NCBI GenBank assembly: GCA_024642265.1
Contig: JAHEBL010000002.1
Coordinates: 1,833-65,832 of the forward strand
Source: Haliea sp.
GTDB lineage: Bacteria; Pseudomonadota; Gammaproteobacteria; Pseudomonadales; Halieaceae
Direction of reading: 5' to 3'
DNA length: 64,000 nt
The notes below the pieces were generated by a model. The model was given only the letters and a program-made list of their open reading frames with translations. It was not told the origin of the DNA and ran no database searches. Below, in pieces: positions 42,969 to 52,445 of the stretch. The position numbers and the translations under genes are program-made. Every line of letters starts with the position of its first letter. Positions within the stretch are counted from its first letter, which is position 1.

Positions 42969-45382
42969 TGCTCGCCCCTGGGCGCAACAACGCCCTGCGG
43001 CATCCTGACCCGCACCTCGACTTTTTTGATCTCACCGGTGAAAACACCCTCGTCCCGGTAGGCCTGCGACACCGGCACCCGGGTATCGCGACCGGTATCG
43101 AAGGTCTCGCCCAGCCCGGCCATCATCAATGCGCGTTGCGCGACCGGCCCGCGGGCCACCTGGTTCCCGTCCACCGCAATCGTGATCTCGCCCCCCTTGC
43201 CGGTGATAGCAAAATCAAAGCGCAGGGTGTGGCTGCCGGCGGTCAGCGGCGCGGGGCCCGCCACGCGGGACTGCCCGCCAGGCAGCGGCGACAGCGCCGT
43301 GCAGGCCACCGGCACACCGCCCTCCAGATAGAAACTCCAGCCACCGAACTGGCTGCCAGCCGCGACGATAACGCCGTCGGCGCCGGCTGCGGGAATTTCC
43401 ACCTCAGCCTCGAGCGTGAAAGGCAGTGAAAAGAGAGGGGGTGCGGAACCCATGGGTACACTGATGCCTGCGCCCCAGTACACATAAAGCGGTCTCATTG
43501 CGCCCAGGGGCCCCGCCGATCCCATTTTCACAGCCCGGTACATGCCGCCGCTGTTCTGGATGGGGTAGACGTTGTTGCGGCGCGCCTCGGCGTCGAACAC
43601 GGCCTGCAAGTCCCGCAGGCGCTCCGGTTCACTGGCCGCCAGGTCATGGGCCTGGCTGAAATCCGAGTGCAGGTCGTACAGCTCCCACTGATAGGTGGAG
43701 ATATCGCTGCCCGCCCCCGCTTTGCCAATTTCCCAGGGCATGTTGCGGGGGGTGGTACTGGCCAGCCAGCCGTCGTGGTAGATACCGCGATTACCGTTGA
43801 TTTCATAATACTGGGTCTGGCGCGGCGACGGCGCCGCTCCCGCGCTGAAACTGTACACCATGCTGACGCCGTCGATCGCCTGCTGGGTGATACCGTCCAC
43901 TTCCACCGGCGCTTTTATCCCGGTCACGTCCAGCAGGGTGGGCATGATATCGATGACGTGGTGATACTGGTCCCGGATTGCACCCTGCGCGGCAATGCGC
44001 CGGGGCCAGTACACCACCAGCGGGTTGCGCACTCCACCCAGGTGTGAGGCGATCTGCTTCACCCAGGGAAAGGGCGTGCTGGTGGCGTAGGCCCAGCCCA
44101 CCGGGTAACCCTCATAGGTGTCCGGGCCGCCCAGCACGTCCAGGTTCTCTGCCAGCCACCGGATGTCCATTTCGTGCTCACCGTCACTGGTGGACAGGTG
44201 CGCCAGTTCGTTCAGGGTACCCCCGGGGCCGCCCTCACCGCTGGCGCCGTTGTCGCCCTCGATAAACATCACCAGGGTATTGTCCGCCAGCCCCATGCGC
44301 CGGACCTCGTCCAGCAGGCGGCCGAATTGCGCGTCCTGGTAGGCGAGCATGGCGGCAAATACTTCCATGAAGCGCGCGTAGACTGTCTTTTCGTCGTCGG
44401 ACAGGCTGTCCCAGGCCGGGATCTGCTCCGGCCGCGGGGCCATGTCAACGTCCCCGGGGACGATGCCCATGGCCTTCTGCCGGGCGAGGATGTCATCGCG
44501 CAAGGCATCCCAGCCCGCGTCGAACTGGCCGCGAAAGCGTGCAATCCACTCGGCGGGCGCCTGGTGCGGCGCGTGGGCGGAGCCCGGCGCGTAGTAAATG
44601 AAAAAGGGCCTGTCCGGCGCGGCCGCCCGCTGGTTGTGCAGCCAGTTGATGGCGCGGTCGGCCAGGTCCCGGTCCAGGATGTAGTCGGGGTCCTTGCCCG
44701 ATGGGTACACCGGCCGTGTGTTCTCGTACAGGGCCGGCCGGAACTGGTCACTGTCACCGCCGACAAAGCCGTAGAAGTAATCGAAGCCGCGGCCGGTGGG
44801 CCACTGGTCGAAGGGTCCGGCCACCGAGCGCTGCTCGTTGGGCACGTTGTGGTCCTTGCCGAACATGGCGGTGCTGTAGCCGTTGTCGCGCAGGATGCGG
44901 GCGATGGTGGCCGCGCTGGGTGGGATAGTCGAGGTGTAGCCGGGGTACGGTGAGACCATTTCCACCACCGCGCCCGCACCCACCGCATGGTGATTGCGGC
45001 CGGTCAACAGGGCAGCGCGGGTGGGCGAGCAGACCCCGGTGGTGTGGAAGCGGTTGTAGCGCAGGCCCTGCTGTGCCAGCCGGTCCAGGTTGGGGGTTGG
45101 CACCGGTCCGCCGAAGGTGCTGGCGGCGGCAAAGCCGACATCGTCGGTCATCACCAGCAGAATATTGGGTGCCTCCCCGGGCGCTTTTATCCGGACCGGC
45201 AGAACCGCCGTTGACTCCGCCTCGGTGGGACCCAACTGGCCCGGGAAAGGCAGCGGCGGTCGCGGCAAGACGCTGCCGTCCTGCGGAGCCGCCGGCTGCG
45301 CCCCGGCGAGGGACGCCAGCGACAGCAGCAATGCCCCCAGCCAGGCGATAGTTGCACCAGTTGCAACTCTTTGCATAGGCAT
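42965..45382 (-). CDS. Arylsulfatase (formylglycine sulfatase), exported
   Basis: About 805 aa from the ATG at 45382 (AGGAG 9 nt upstream). A signal peptide covers residues 1-28. The metal-binding NILLVMTDDVGF lies at 73-84, and CSPTR with Cys118 is the sulfatase signature whose Cys is converted to formylglycine. Downstream GRNHH and GKDHN motifs are also conserved. The C-terminal 200 residues form an extra beta-rich domain. It should release sulfate from aryl or other sulfate esters in the periplasm. The formylglycine-generating enzyme is not in this window. Confidence 0.93.
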   Translation of the reverse strand: MPMQRVATGATIAWLGALLLSLASLAGAQPAAPQDGSVLPRPPLPFPGQLGPTEAESTAVLPVRIKAPGEAPNILLVMTDDVGFAAASTFGGPVPTPNLDRLAQQGLRYNRFHTTGVCSPTRAALLTGRNHHAVGAGAVVEMVSPYPGYTSTIPPSAATIARILRDNGYSTAMFGKDHNVPNEQRSVAGPFDQWPTGRGFDYFYGFVGGDSDQFRPALYENTRPVYPSGKDPDYILDRDLADRAINWLHNQRAAAPDRPFFIYYAPGSAHAPHQAPAEWIARFRGQFDAGWDALRDDILARQKAMGIVPGDVDMAPRPEQIPAWDSLSDDEKTVYARFMEVFAAMLAYQDAQFGRLLDEVRRMGLADNTLVMFIEGDNGASGEGGPGGTLNELAHLSTSDGEHEMDIRWLAENLDVLGGPDTYEGYPVGWAYATSTPFPWVKQIASHLGGVRNPLVVYWPRRIAAQGAIRDQYHHVIDIMPTLLDVTGIKAPVEVDGITQQAIDGVSMVYSFSAGAAPSPRQTQYYEINGNRGIYHDGWLASTTPRNMPWEIGKAGAGSDISTYQWELYDLHSDFSQAHDLAASEPERLRDLQAVFDAEARRNNVYPIQNSGGMYRAVKMGSAGPLGAMRPLYVYWGAGISVPMGSAPPLFSLPFTLEAEVEIPAAGADGVIVAAGSQFGGWSFYLEGGVPVACTALSPLPGGQSRVAGPAPLTAGSHTLRFDFAITGKGGEITIAVDGNQVARGPVAQRALMMAGLGETFDTGRDTRVPVSQAYRDEGVFTGEIKKVEVRVRMPQGVVAPRGEH

Positions 45383-45407
45383 TGGCAGCGTCTCCTGTTG
45401 CTGGAAA

Positions 45408-46151
45408 TCAGTCGAACTCGAAGGCCTCGAGCCCCTCGGCGATGGCGACCACGAAGCGCGCCGCGTCCGCACCGTTGATGACCCGGTGGTCGTAACTCAG
45501 CGACAGGGGCAACAGCTGGCGCAAGGCCGGGTTGCCCTGCTCATCGGGCAGGAACTGGCTGCGGGTGCGGCAGATGCCCAGGATGGCGACCTCCGGCGCG
45601 TTGATGATGGGGCTGAAGCCGGTGCCGCCGATATGACCCAGCGAGGACAGGGTAAAGCAGCCGCCGGACATCTCGGTCATGGCCAGGCCCTTGGTGCGCG
45701 CCTTTTCCGAGATCGCCGCGATCTCCGAGGTGATCTCCTGGGTGTCCTTCCTGTCACAATCGCGCAGCACCGGTACCAGCAGCCCCGTGGGCACATCGAC
45801 GGCGAAGCCGATGTTGTAGTACTGCTTGGCATAGCAGGTTGCGCCATCGGCGCTGAGGGAACAGTTGAACTGGGGATAGCGTTGCAGGGCGGCAACCGCG
45901 GCTTTCACCAGGGCCGGCAACAGGGAGCGCTTGCGGTCCGGGTGCGCCGCGTTCCACGCGAGGCGACGCTGTTCGAAGTGGGTGATATCGGCGTCATCGT
46001 GATGGGTGACATGGGGAATGGAGCACCAGTTGCGCTCCATCACCCGTCCCACGTGATGCTGGATACGGCCGACTTTCTTTTCCTCGACCGGTCCGTATAC
46101 CGAAAAGTCTTCCACGGGCCATGGCAGCATGGCGGCAGCTTTGTCACTCAT
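45408..46151 (-). CDS. Stand-alone 2-oxo-acid dehydrogenase E2 catalytic domain
   Basis: A 247-aa protein consisting only of the acyltransferase core of an E2 (VEDFSVYGPVEEKKVGRIQ at the start, IPHVTHHDDADIT near 45-57, SLSYDHRVINGADAARF at 217-233). There is no lipoyl domain and no E1-binding domain. The catalytic His222 is present, but the usual Asp of DHRxxDG is Asn226, which is unusual. It may catalyse another acyl-CoA transfer, like chloramphenicol-acetyltransferase-type relatives. It sits between thiolase (42 nt away) and arylsulfatase, suggesting a role in CoA-thioester metabolism. Confidence 0.88.
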   Translation of the reverse strand: MSDKAAAMLPWPVEDFSVYGPVEEKKVGRIQHHVGRVMERNWCSIPHVTHHDDADITHFEQRRLAWNAAHPDRKRSLLPALVKAAVAALQRYPQFNCSLSADGATCYAKQYYNIGFAVDVPTGLLVPVLRDCDRKDTQEITSEIAAISEKARTKGLAMTEMSGGCFTLSSLGHIGGTGFSPIINAPEVAILGICRTRSQFLPDEQGNPALRQLLPLSLSYDHRVINGADAARFVVAIAEGLEAFEFD

Positions 46152-46192
46152 GTTCTGGTCTCTGTCCTTGCGTTACCCGGGCGCGGTCGGTC

Positions 46193-47446
46193 TCAGACCC
46201 GCTCGATTATGATGGCGGGCGCCATGCCGCCGGCGGCACACATGGTCACCAGCCCGCGCTGCAGGTCGCGTCGCTCGAGTTCATCCAGCACGGTGCCGAT
46301 CAACACCGCGCCGGTCGCGCCGATGGGGTGTCCCAGGGCGATGGCGCCGCCGTTGACGTTGATCTTGTCGCGATCGATGTTGAGGTCGCGGATGAACTTT
46401 TCCACCACGACCGCAAACGCCTCGTTGACCTCCCACAGGTCGATGTCCTGCACCGTGAGCCCGGCCCTGGCCAGGATCTTGCGGGCCGCGGGGACCGGCC
46501 CGTTCAGCATGAGGGTGGGGTCGTCACCGATATTGGCAGCGGCAATCACCCGGGCACGGGGCTTTAGGCCATGGTCACGGGCATAGCCCTTTGAGGCCAT
46601 CAACAGGGCGGCGGCCCCGTCCACCACGCCGGAAGAACTGCCGGCATGATGGAAATGCTGTATTTTGAGGTCCGGGTAGCGCTGGTTGATCAGCTGGCGG
46701 AAGGTCGTCCCGCTGCTGTCCGCCGGCATATCCGCCACCTTGGCAAAACTGGGTTCCAGCCCCGCCAGGTCCGCAGCCGTGGTTTGGGGGCGGGGATATT
46801 CCTCCTTGTCCAGCAGGAGCTTGCCGTCGTCATCCACCACCGGTATCAGCGACCTGTCGAAGCGCCCCTCGGCGATGGCGCGGGCGGCGCGCTGCTGGCT
46901 CTCCAGGGAAAAGGCGTCCAGTGCTTCACGGCTGATGCCTTCCATGGTGGCGATGGCGTCGGCGCACAGACCCTGGTGTGACTGCGGGTGCTTTTTCTGC
47001 AGCCTCTCGTTGCCCGTCCCGATGCCCAGTCTCGGCAGTCCGGCCTGCATCTCCTGCATGGCAACGGACGTGATATGCGACATCATCTCCGTGCCGCCCG
47101 CAATAAGAAGATCCTCGAAGCCGGCTTTGAGCTGGCCGGCAGCAAAGTTGGTGGCGGTGATGCCGCTGCCGCAGAAACGGTCCAGGGTGACACCGCTGGC
47201 GCGGATATCGAAGCCGGCATCCAGCGCCGCCATGCGGCCCATATCACCCCCCTGCTTGCCCTTCTGGGCGCTGGTGCCCCAGATGACGTCGTCCACCTGG
47301 GCGGTATCGATATCGTTGCGGTCCCGCAGGGCGCGCAGCACCGTGGCCGCCAGGTGCTGCGGGTGAACATCCGCCAGGGCACCCTTGCCCGGTTTGCCGA
47401 TACCGCGCGGCGTGCGGACGGCGTCGATGATGTATGCTTCGGACAT
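46193..47446 (-). CDS. Acetyl-CoA C-acyltransferase (thiolase)
   Basis: A 417-aa degradative-type thiolase. The nucleophile Cys92 is in LDRFCGSGITATNF, the catalytic His in GGAIALGHPIGATGA and the second Cys in VTMCAAGGMAP. GAGGA precedes the ATG at 47446 by about 8 nt. It should cleave 3-ketoacyl-CoA in beta-oxidation or in side-chain or ring breakdown. Its promoter contains the CAACACTGTTG operator shared with the SDR/CoA-transferase intergenic region, suggesting co-regulation with those acyl-CoA genes. Confidence 0.93.
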   Translation of the reverse strand: MSEAYIIDAVRTPRGIGKPGKGALADVHPQHLAATVLRALRDRNDIDTAQVDDVIWGTSAQKGKQGGDMGRMAALDAGFDIRASGVTLDRFCGSGITATNFAAGQLKAGFEDLLIAGGTEMMSHITSVAMQEMQAGLPRLGIGTGNERLQKKHPQSHQGLCADAIATMEGISREALDAFSLESQQRAARAIAEGRFDRSLIPVVDDDGKLLLDKEEYPRPQTTAADLAGLEPSFAKVADMPADSSGTTFRQLINQRYPDLKIQHFHHAGSSSGVVDGAAALLMASKGYARDHGLKPRARVIAAANIGDDPTLMLNGPVPAARKILARAGLTVQDIDLWEVNEAFAVVVEKFIRDLNIDRDKINVNGGAIALGHPIGATGAVLIGTVLDELERRDLQRGLVTMCAAGGMAPAIIIERV

Positions 47447-47502
47447 TGTATTTTCCTCGAGCTGGCCGGCCGGCGGATGCAACCGGGAATTGTGGTGCGA
47501 AA

Positions 47503-47539
47503 ACTATAACTGCCCGCCCAGTTTTATTCAACAGTGTTG
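47503..47539 (-). promoter_or_regulatory. Thiolase promoter with shared CAACACTGTTG operator
   Basis: On the minus strand the -35 is TTGAAT (47531-47526), the spacer 17 nt and the -10 TATAGT (47508-47503). The 11-bp operator at 47529-47539 starts 3 nt inside the -35, exactly as at the SDR promoter (26188-26224). Outside the core both sites also share CATAT upstream and ATA downstream. The remaining bases of the gap up to the GH3 stop show no gene. Confidence 0.62.
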
Positions 47540-47567
47540 TCTATATGCAACAACGATCCGACTGCTG

Positions 47568-49565
47568 TCATGCAGTATAGGACACGCGCTGCACCAGGCG
47601 GATATCCCGGGAAGAGGCGGCCAGGGCGATCTCGTAGTCGCCGTCGTCCACCTGCCAGCACCGGGCCTGCGGGCAGTAATAGGCCAGGGCCCGCACCGGC
47701 AGCTCGAAGGACACCGTGGTGCTCTCCCCCGCCCGCAGGAATACCCTGCGAAACGCTTTCAGTTCCCGCGGCGGGCGCGGCAGGGAGGGCGCACAGGCGC
47801 CCACATACAACTGCACCACCTCGCTGCCGTCGCGCTCGCCGGCATTGCTCAGCCGGAACGAGAGTTGCAGGCTGCCCTGCCCGCGCCACTCGCCGCTCTC
47901 TGGCGCCAGAGTGCTGTACTCGAAGCAGGTGTAGGACAGGCCGTGGCCAAAGGGAAAGAGCGGCTCGATGCCCTCGCGGTCGAAGTGGCGGTAGCCGACG
48001 AAGATGTCCTCCTCGTAGTGCACCGTGTCCTCATCGCCGGGGAAACGCCGCGGGTCGCGGTGGGCCGGGCTGTCCGCCAGCGTCCGGGGAAAGGTGACCG
48101 GCAGTTTGCCGCCCGGGTTGACCTCGCCGAACAGCACGTCGGCGATGGCCCTGCCACCCTCCATTCCGGGATACCAGGCCATCACGATGGCAGGGATCTC
48201 GTCGACCCAGGGCATGGCCAGCGGGCTGCCGCTGACCAGCACCACGATGGTATTGGCGTTCTGCGCCAGTGTCTCGCGGATCAGGGCCGTCTGCTCTGCC
48301 GGCAGTTCCAGGTCGGCCCTGTCCCGGCCCTCGAAATCGCCGCCGACACGGTGGCCCAGTCCCACCACGACCACCGCCGCATCGGCACCGCGCGGATCGC
48401 TGACGATCTCGCAGTCTCTGCCCACGAGCTGGCGCAGGCCCTCGAGTGGGGTGATTTCATAGGGCGACCACACCCCGGCGCTGCCGCCGTACAGGGGGCG
48501 ACAGTTGCGTTTGGCCGCGCGCTGCCCGAGCACCGCGAGGCGGCGAATGCGCTGCCTGTCCAGGGGCAGCACACCGCCGTCATTTTTCAGCAGGGTAATG
48601 CCCTGCTCCGCCATGCGCCGCGCCAGTTGCTGATGCCCGGGGGTGTTGCGCTTGCCAGGCGGGTGACCGGCGTCGGGGCTGGTGCGCAACCAGACGCGCA
48701 GCAGTGGCCGCAGGCCCGCATCCAGCTCCACCTCGGTAAAGGCGCCCGCCTCGTATTCCCGCTTCAGCCTGGAGTGCCGGTAGCGCGAGCCCCTGCCCGG
48801 CATTTCCAGGTTGAGGCCGGCCTCCAGGCAACTGGCGCCGCTGCGGGTGCGCCGGGCGGCAAACCAGTCCGATACCACAAACCCGGTAAAACCATATTCC
48901 CTGCGCAGAATCTCATCCAGCAGGGTTTTGCTTTCACAGGCCGGGACGCCATTGACGGCATTGTAGGCCGCCATCACGGACCACACGTCCGCCTCGCGCA
49001 CGGCGGCCTCGAACACCGGCAGGTAGATTTCGCGCAGCGCCCGCTCGCTCACCCGGGAGCTGTTCTTCATGCGGTGGGTCTCCTGGTTATTGGCGGCGTA
49101 GTGCTTCACGCAGGCCGCCACCCCGGTAGACTGGATCCCCCTGATCGCCTCCACCGCGAGCCGGCTGTTGAGCTCCGGGTCTTCGGTAAAATACTCGAAA
49201 GTGCGGCCGTTGAGCGGCGTGCGGCAGATATTGACCGCCGGCCCGAGAATCACCTGGGCTCCCACCGCCCGCGCCTCCAGCGCCAGGGCCTCGCCAAATT
49301 CGCGGGCCAGCTCCGGGTTCCAGCTGGCGCCCAGGGCGATGCCGGTTGGAAATGCGGTAGCGCGCCGCAGGGCGGAGTGATAACCCACCCCCCGCGGGCC
49401 GTCAGACAGCTTCATGGGCTTGAGCCCCAGCCGGGCAAGGCCCCGGGTTTTGAACAGGCTCCTGCCCGCCAGCAGGGATAACTTTTCATCCAGGGTCATC
49501 GCCTGCAGCAGCGCCTGCACCCGGCTGTCCAGTTCGTCTGCCTGCCCTGCCGCCTGTTCTTCCAT
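47568..49565 (-). CDS. Glycoside hydrolase family 3 (beta-glucosidase-like)
   Basis: About 665 aa from the ATG at 49565 (GGGAG 7 nt upstream), with no signal peptide, so cytosolic. The N-terminal TIM-barrel carries GYHSALRRATAFPTGIALG and the nucleophile Asp in FVVSDWFAARRT. A second alpha/beta domain (VVVGLGHRVGGDFEGRDR) and a C-terminal fibronectin-III-like domain (YVGACAPSLPRPPRELKAF) complete the usual GH3 order. It hydrolyses terminal beta-glucosides or related glycosides, perhaps glycosylated sterols or aromatics. It is isolated between the thiolase and the Mo-hydroxylase operon. Confidence 0.92.
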   Translation of the reverse strand: MEEQAAGQADELDSRVQALLQAMTLDEKLSLLAGRSLFKTRGLARLGLKPMKLSDGPRGVGYHSALRRATAFPTGIALGASWNPELAREFGEALALEARAVGAQVILGPAVNICRTPLNGRTFEYFTEDPELNSRLAVEAIRGIQSTGVAACVKHYAANNQETHRMKNSSRVSERALREIYLPVFEAAVREADVWSVMAAYNAVNGVPACESKTLLDEILRREYGFTGFVVSDWFAARRTRSGASCLEAGLNLEMPGRGSRYRHSRLKREYEAGAFTEVELDAGLRPLLRVWLRTSPDAGHPPGKRNTPGHQQLARRMAEQGITLLKNDGGVLPLDRQRIRRLAVLGQRAAKRNCRPLYGGSAGVWSPYEITPLEGLRQLVGRDCEIVSDPRGADAAVVVVGLGHRVGGDFEGRDRADLELPAEQTALIRETLAQNANTIVVLVSGSPLAMPWVDEIPAIVMAWYPGMEGGRAIADVLFGEVNPGGKLPVTFPRTLADSPAHRDPRRFPGDEDTVHYEEDIFVGYRHFDREGIEPLFPFGHGLSYTCFEYSTLAPESGEWRGQGSLQLSFRLSNAGERDGSEVVQLYVGACAPSLPRPPRELKAFRRVFLRAGESTTVSFELPVRALAYYCPQARCWQVDDGDYEIALAASSRDIRLVQRVSYTA

Positions 49566-49664
49566 TGACGCGCTCCCGTTAATCCCCGACACCTGCACAA
49601 TCACTGCAGCGCGGGCATTCTACGGCATCGGTCGCATCCAGGGGTAATTGGCGCGAGCAGCGGC

Positions 49665-52445
49665 TCAGGCGCGCTGCCCCGTCACCTTGGCGGAGCCGAA
49701 GATTCCCATCTTGCACTTGCCCGCGATTTTGTCGCCCGTCACCGCCAGGGTGTACTTCAGGGTGATCTTCATCGGCTTGTCGACCTTGAGGTCGAACTTC
49801 AGGTTGGCGCCATCCACGCTGCCGGTGAAATCCATCTGTCCCTCGGGACTGCTGAGGTAGCCCGCCAGCGCCTGCCCGCGGGTCTCGAAGTGGCCGGTCA
49901 TTTCCTGCGGGCCCATCGGCGTGGACAGCACCATTTTCCAGTCGCCATCCACCAGGGCTTCCGCGGTCGGCGCGGCGGCGGGTTGCGGTGCTTGCGGTGC
50001 GGATTCGGCAGCCGCGCTCACCGGCACCGTTACCGGATGATCGGCGATAAAATGGTGCTGATCATCGACGGTTTTGGCGCTGAGGTCGCGCCCCTCGATA
50101 AGGCTGAGCAGCTTGGTCGGTGTGAGCGGCAGGTCCACCGGGACTTCGCCGAAGGGCGCCAGGGCATCCGCGATGGCGTTGACCAGCGTGGGCGCGCCGA
50201 TAATCGCGCCGCCCTCGCCGCAGCCGCGCATCCCGCCCACCGACTGCGACGCGGTGCCGGCGTGCACAAACTCGAACTCCGGGATATCTGCAATCGCCGG
50301 CAGGTGGTAGTCCTTGTAGGTTGCCGCCAGCGGATTGCCGCGCGCGTCGAAGCGCACCTCTTCCAGCAGCACCATGCCGATCGCCTGGGCCAGGCCGCCG
50401 GCGATCTGCCCCTCCACCACGGCCGGGTTGATGACGTTGCCGCAGTCCTCCGAGGAAATCCAGCGCAGTATCCTGACGAAGCCGGTGTCGGCATCCACTT
50501 CGACCACGCAGGCATTGGCTGCGCTGCTGAAGGTCATCGGCGGCGGCTGGTAGCGGTACTGGGCCTCCAGCCCGGCCTCGAAGCCGGGCGGCAGGCGATC
50601 CGGTTCGCCGTAGGCGATACAGGCGATATCGGCGAAGGGGCGGCATTTATCCGGCGCGCCGTCGACGCGCACCATGCCCTCGTCGATCACGATGGCGTCC
50701 ACGCTGGTGTCCAGCAGGTGGGCGGCGAGCTGCCTGAATTTCGCCGCCAGCAGGTCGGCGGCCATGATGGCGGCACCACCGGCGATGACCCCCTGGCGAC
50801 TGCCCGCCGCCCCGGGGGAGAAGCCGCCGCGCGAGCTGTCACCCTCGAACACGGTCACGTCCTCGTAGGGCACGCCCAGCCGGTCAGCAAAAATCTGCGC
50901 CATGGTGGTCGCCGTGCCGTGGCCCTGGGAATGGGTGCTCATGGTAGCGGTGACCTTGCCGGTCGGCTCGATGCGAACCTGCGCCAGCTCGCCGGTCATG
51001 GTGGTGATCGCGCCGGCGGCCCCGGTGGGCTCGATATAGGTGGCAATGCCCAGGCCCAGGTAGCGGCCCTCCTTGCGGGCCGCGGCCTGCTCCCGGCGAA
51101 AGGCGGCGACGTCAAATGCCGCCAGCAGCTTCTCCAGGCACTCGGCCGGCGTGATGTCCTCCAGCGGCAGATCCATGCAGGAGGTGGTGGGCTGGTCCTG
51201 CAGGGTGACCAGGTTGCGGCGGCGCAGCTCGATGGGGTCGATGCCGATGCGGCGGGCCGCGACATCCAGCGCGGTTTCCCGGATCAGCGATTCCATCGCC
51301 CAGGGCCCGCGGTAGGCCGCGTATCCGATCGTGTTGCTGTACCAGCCCCGCGTGAGGAAGCCGTAGCGGGGCATCCTGTAGGCCGCCCAGACGAACATAT
51401 GGACGGCGATATTGCACTCCGACAGCTGCGGGAAAGCGCCGTTGTTGACGCTGTAGTCGCCGTGGGAGGCGAGCAGCCTGCCATCGTCATCCAGCGCCAC
51501 CTGCAGCACCATTTCCTGCTCGCGCGCCTGGTTCGCGGCGATCAGGTTCTCGTAGCGGTCCTCGATCCACTTGAGGGGCCGGTTGAACATCAGCGCCGCC
51601 AGGATGACGGCGGTCTCCTCTTTCCAGGGATGGTTCTTGAGGCCGAAGCCGCCACCCACGTCCTTGGCAATCACGCGGATCGCGCCCGGCGGCAAACCGA
51701 GGGCCAGGGAAACCCAGCGTGCCACCAGGTGCGGGCTCTGGCAGGTGATATAGAGTGTCAGCTCCTCGGCGCCCTCACGGCTTACCACCACGCCCCGGGT
51801 TTCCATCGGCGATTGCGAAATGCGCTGGTGTACGACCCTGTGGCGGATCAGGTGGGGCGCGCCCTCCAGCAGCGCCTGCAAGTCCTCATCGATCTCCTGC
51901 TCACCCATTTCCGCCGCGATGTTGTCATCGCAACCGGGATGCACCGGCGGACCGCTGCGGGCGTCGTCGATGGTGACCACCGGGTCCTCCTCGGCGTAGT
52001 CCACCACCACCAGCGAGGCCGCGTCCTCGGCAATGGGACGGCTGTCGGCAATAACCAGTGCTACCGGTTCGCCGACATAAGCCACCCGGCCGTTGGCCAG
52101 CGGGGTCGTCTCGACCTCCGGTGAGACCAGGTAAAAGCTGAGCATGTCGACATTGAAATGCGCCAGGTCCTGCTGGGTGTAAATCGCATGCACACCCGGC
52201 ACATCGCGCGCCACGTCCAGGTCGATGCCGAGAATCCTGCCGCGGGCGATGGGGCTGCGCACAAAGGCGACATGCAGCATGCCGGGCAGCGCGATGTCGT
52301 CGACAAACTGGCCGCGGCCGGTCAGCAGGCGTGCATCCTCCTTGCGCCGGACCCGTTGCCCGATATAGCGGCCGCTGCCTGCGTGCGGCCTGCCTGCCGG
52401 CTCAGCGCCGGCGTTGGCACCGGCGCGCCTGTCCGGGGCGTTCAC
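49665..52445 (-). CDS. Molybdenum hydroxylase large subunit (CoxL/xanthine dehydrogenase-like) with C-terminal domain
   Basis: A 926-aa molybdopterin subunit. The N-terminal hammerhead IGQRVRRKEDARLLTGRGQF and GGGFGLKNHPWKEE are typical. The loop equivalent to the CO-dehydrogenase AYxCSFR is AAYRGPWAME, so it is not a form I CO dehydrogenase. The catalytic Glu is in RGCGEGGAIIGAP near residue 740. After an Ala/Pro-rich linker (about 795-832) comes a ~94-residue domain (GDWKMVLSTPMGP ... KPMKITLKYTLAVTGDKIAG ... GQRA) homologous to that on the P450. It likely hydroxylates an aromatic or cyclic substrate. It is the last gene of a 4-nt-overlap operon. Confidence 0.9.
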   Translation of the reverse strand: MNAPDRRAGANAGAEPAGRPHAGSGRYIGQRVRRKEDARLLTGRGQFVDDIALPGMLHVAFVRSPIARGRILGIDLDVARDVPGVHAIYTQQDLAHFNVDMLSFYLVSPEVETTPLANGRVAYVGEPVALVIADSRPIAEDAASLVVVDYAEEDPVVTIDDARSGPPVHPGCDDNIAAEMGEQEIDEDLQALLEGAPHLIRHRVVHQRISQSPMETRGVVVSREGAEELTLYITCQSPHLVARWVSLALGLPPGAIRVIAKDVGGGFGLKNHPWKEETAVILAALMFNRPLKWIEDRYENLIAANQAREQEMVLQVALDDDGRLLASHGDYSVNNGAFPQLSECNIAVHMFVWAAYRMPRYGFLTRGWYSNTIGYAAYRGPWAMESLIRETALDVAARRIGIDPIELRRRNLVTLQDQPTTSCMDLPLEDITPAECLEKLLAAFDVAAFRREQAAARKEGRYLGLGIATYIEPTGAAGAITTMTGELAQVRIEPTGKVTATMSTHSQGHGTATTMAQIFADRLGVPYEDVTVFEGDSSRGGFSPGAAGSRQGVIAGGAAIMAADLLAAKFRQLAAHLLDTSVDAIVIDEGMVRVDGAPDKCRPFADIACIAYGEPDRLPPGFEAGLEAQYRYQPPPMTFSSAANACVVEVDADTGFVRILRWISSEDCGNVINPAVVEGQIAGGLAQAIGMVLLEEVRFDARGNPLAATYKDYHLPAIADIPEFEFVHAGTASQSVGGMRGCGEGGAIIGAPTLVNAIADALAPFGEVPVDLPLTPTKLLSLIEGRDLSAKTVDDQHHFIADHPVTVPVSAAAESAPQAPQPAAAPTAEALVDGDWKMVLSTPMGPQEMTGHFETRGQALAGYLSSPEGQMDFTGSVDGANLKFDLKVDKPMKITLKYTLAVTGDKIAGKCKMGIFGSAKVTGQRA

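Noticed and set aside
42965-45382. Sulfatase as a phosphonate or phosphate hydrolase
   Set aside because: The CSPTR formylglycine signature and DD metal motif favour a sulfate-ester hydrolase, although promiscuity cannot be excluded.
47385-49481. 698-codon open frame on the plus strand
   Set aside because: It is antisense to the GH3 glycosidase and part of the thiolase gene, without recognisable motifs.
49890-52124. 744-codon open frame on the plus strand
   Set aside because: It is exactly antisense to the Mo hydroxylase large subunit and has no domain motifs; long antisense frames are common in GC-rich DNA.
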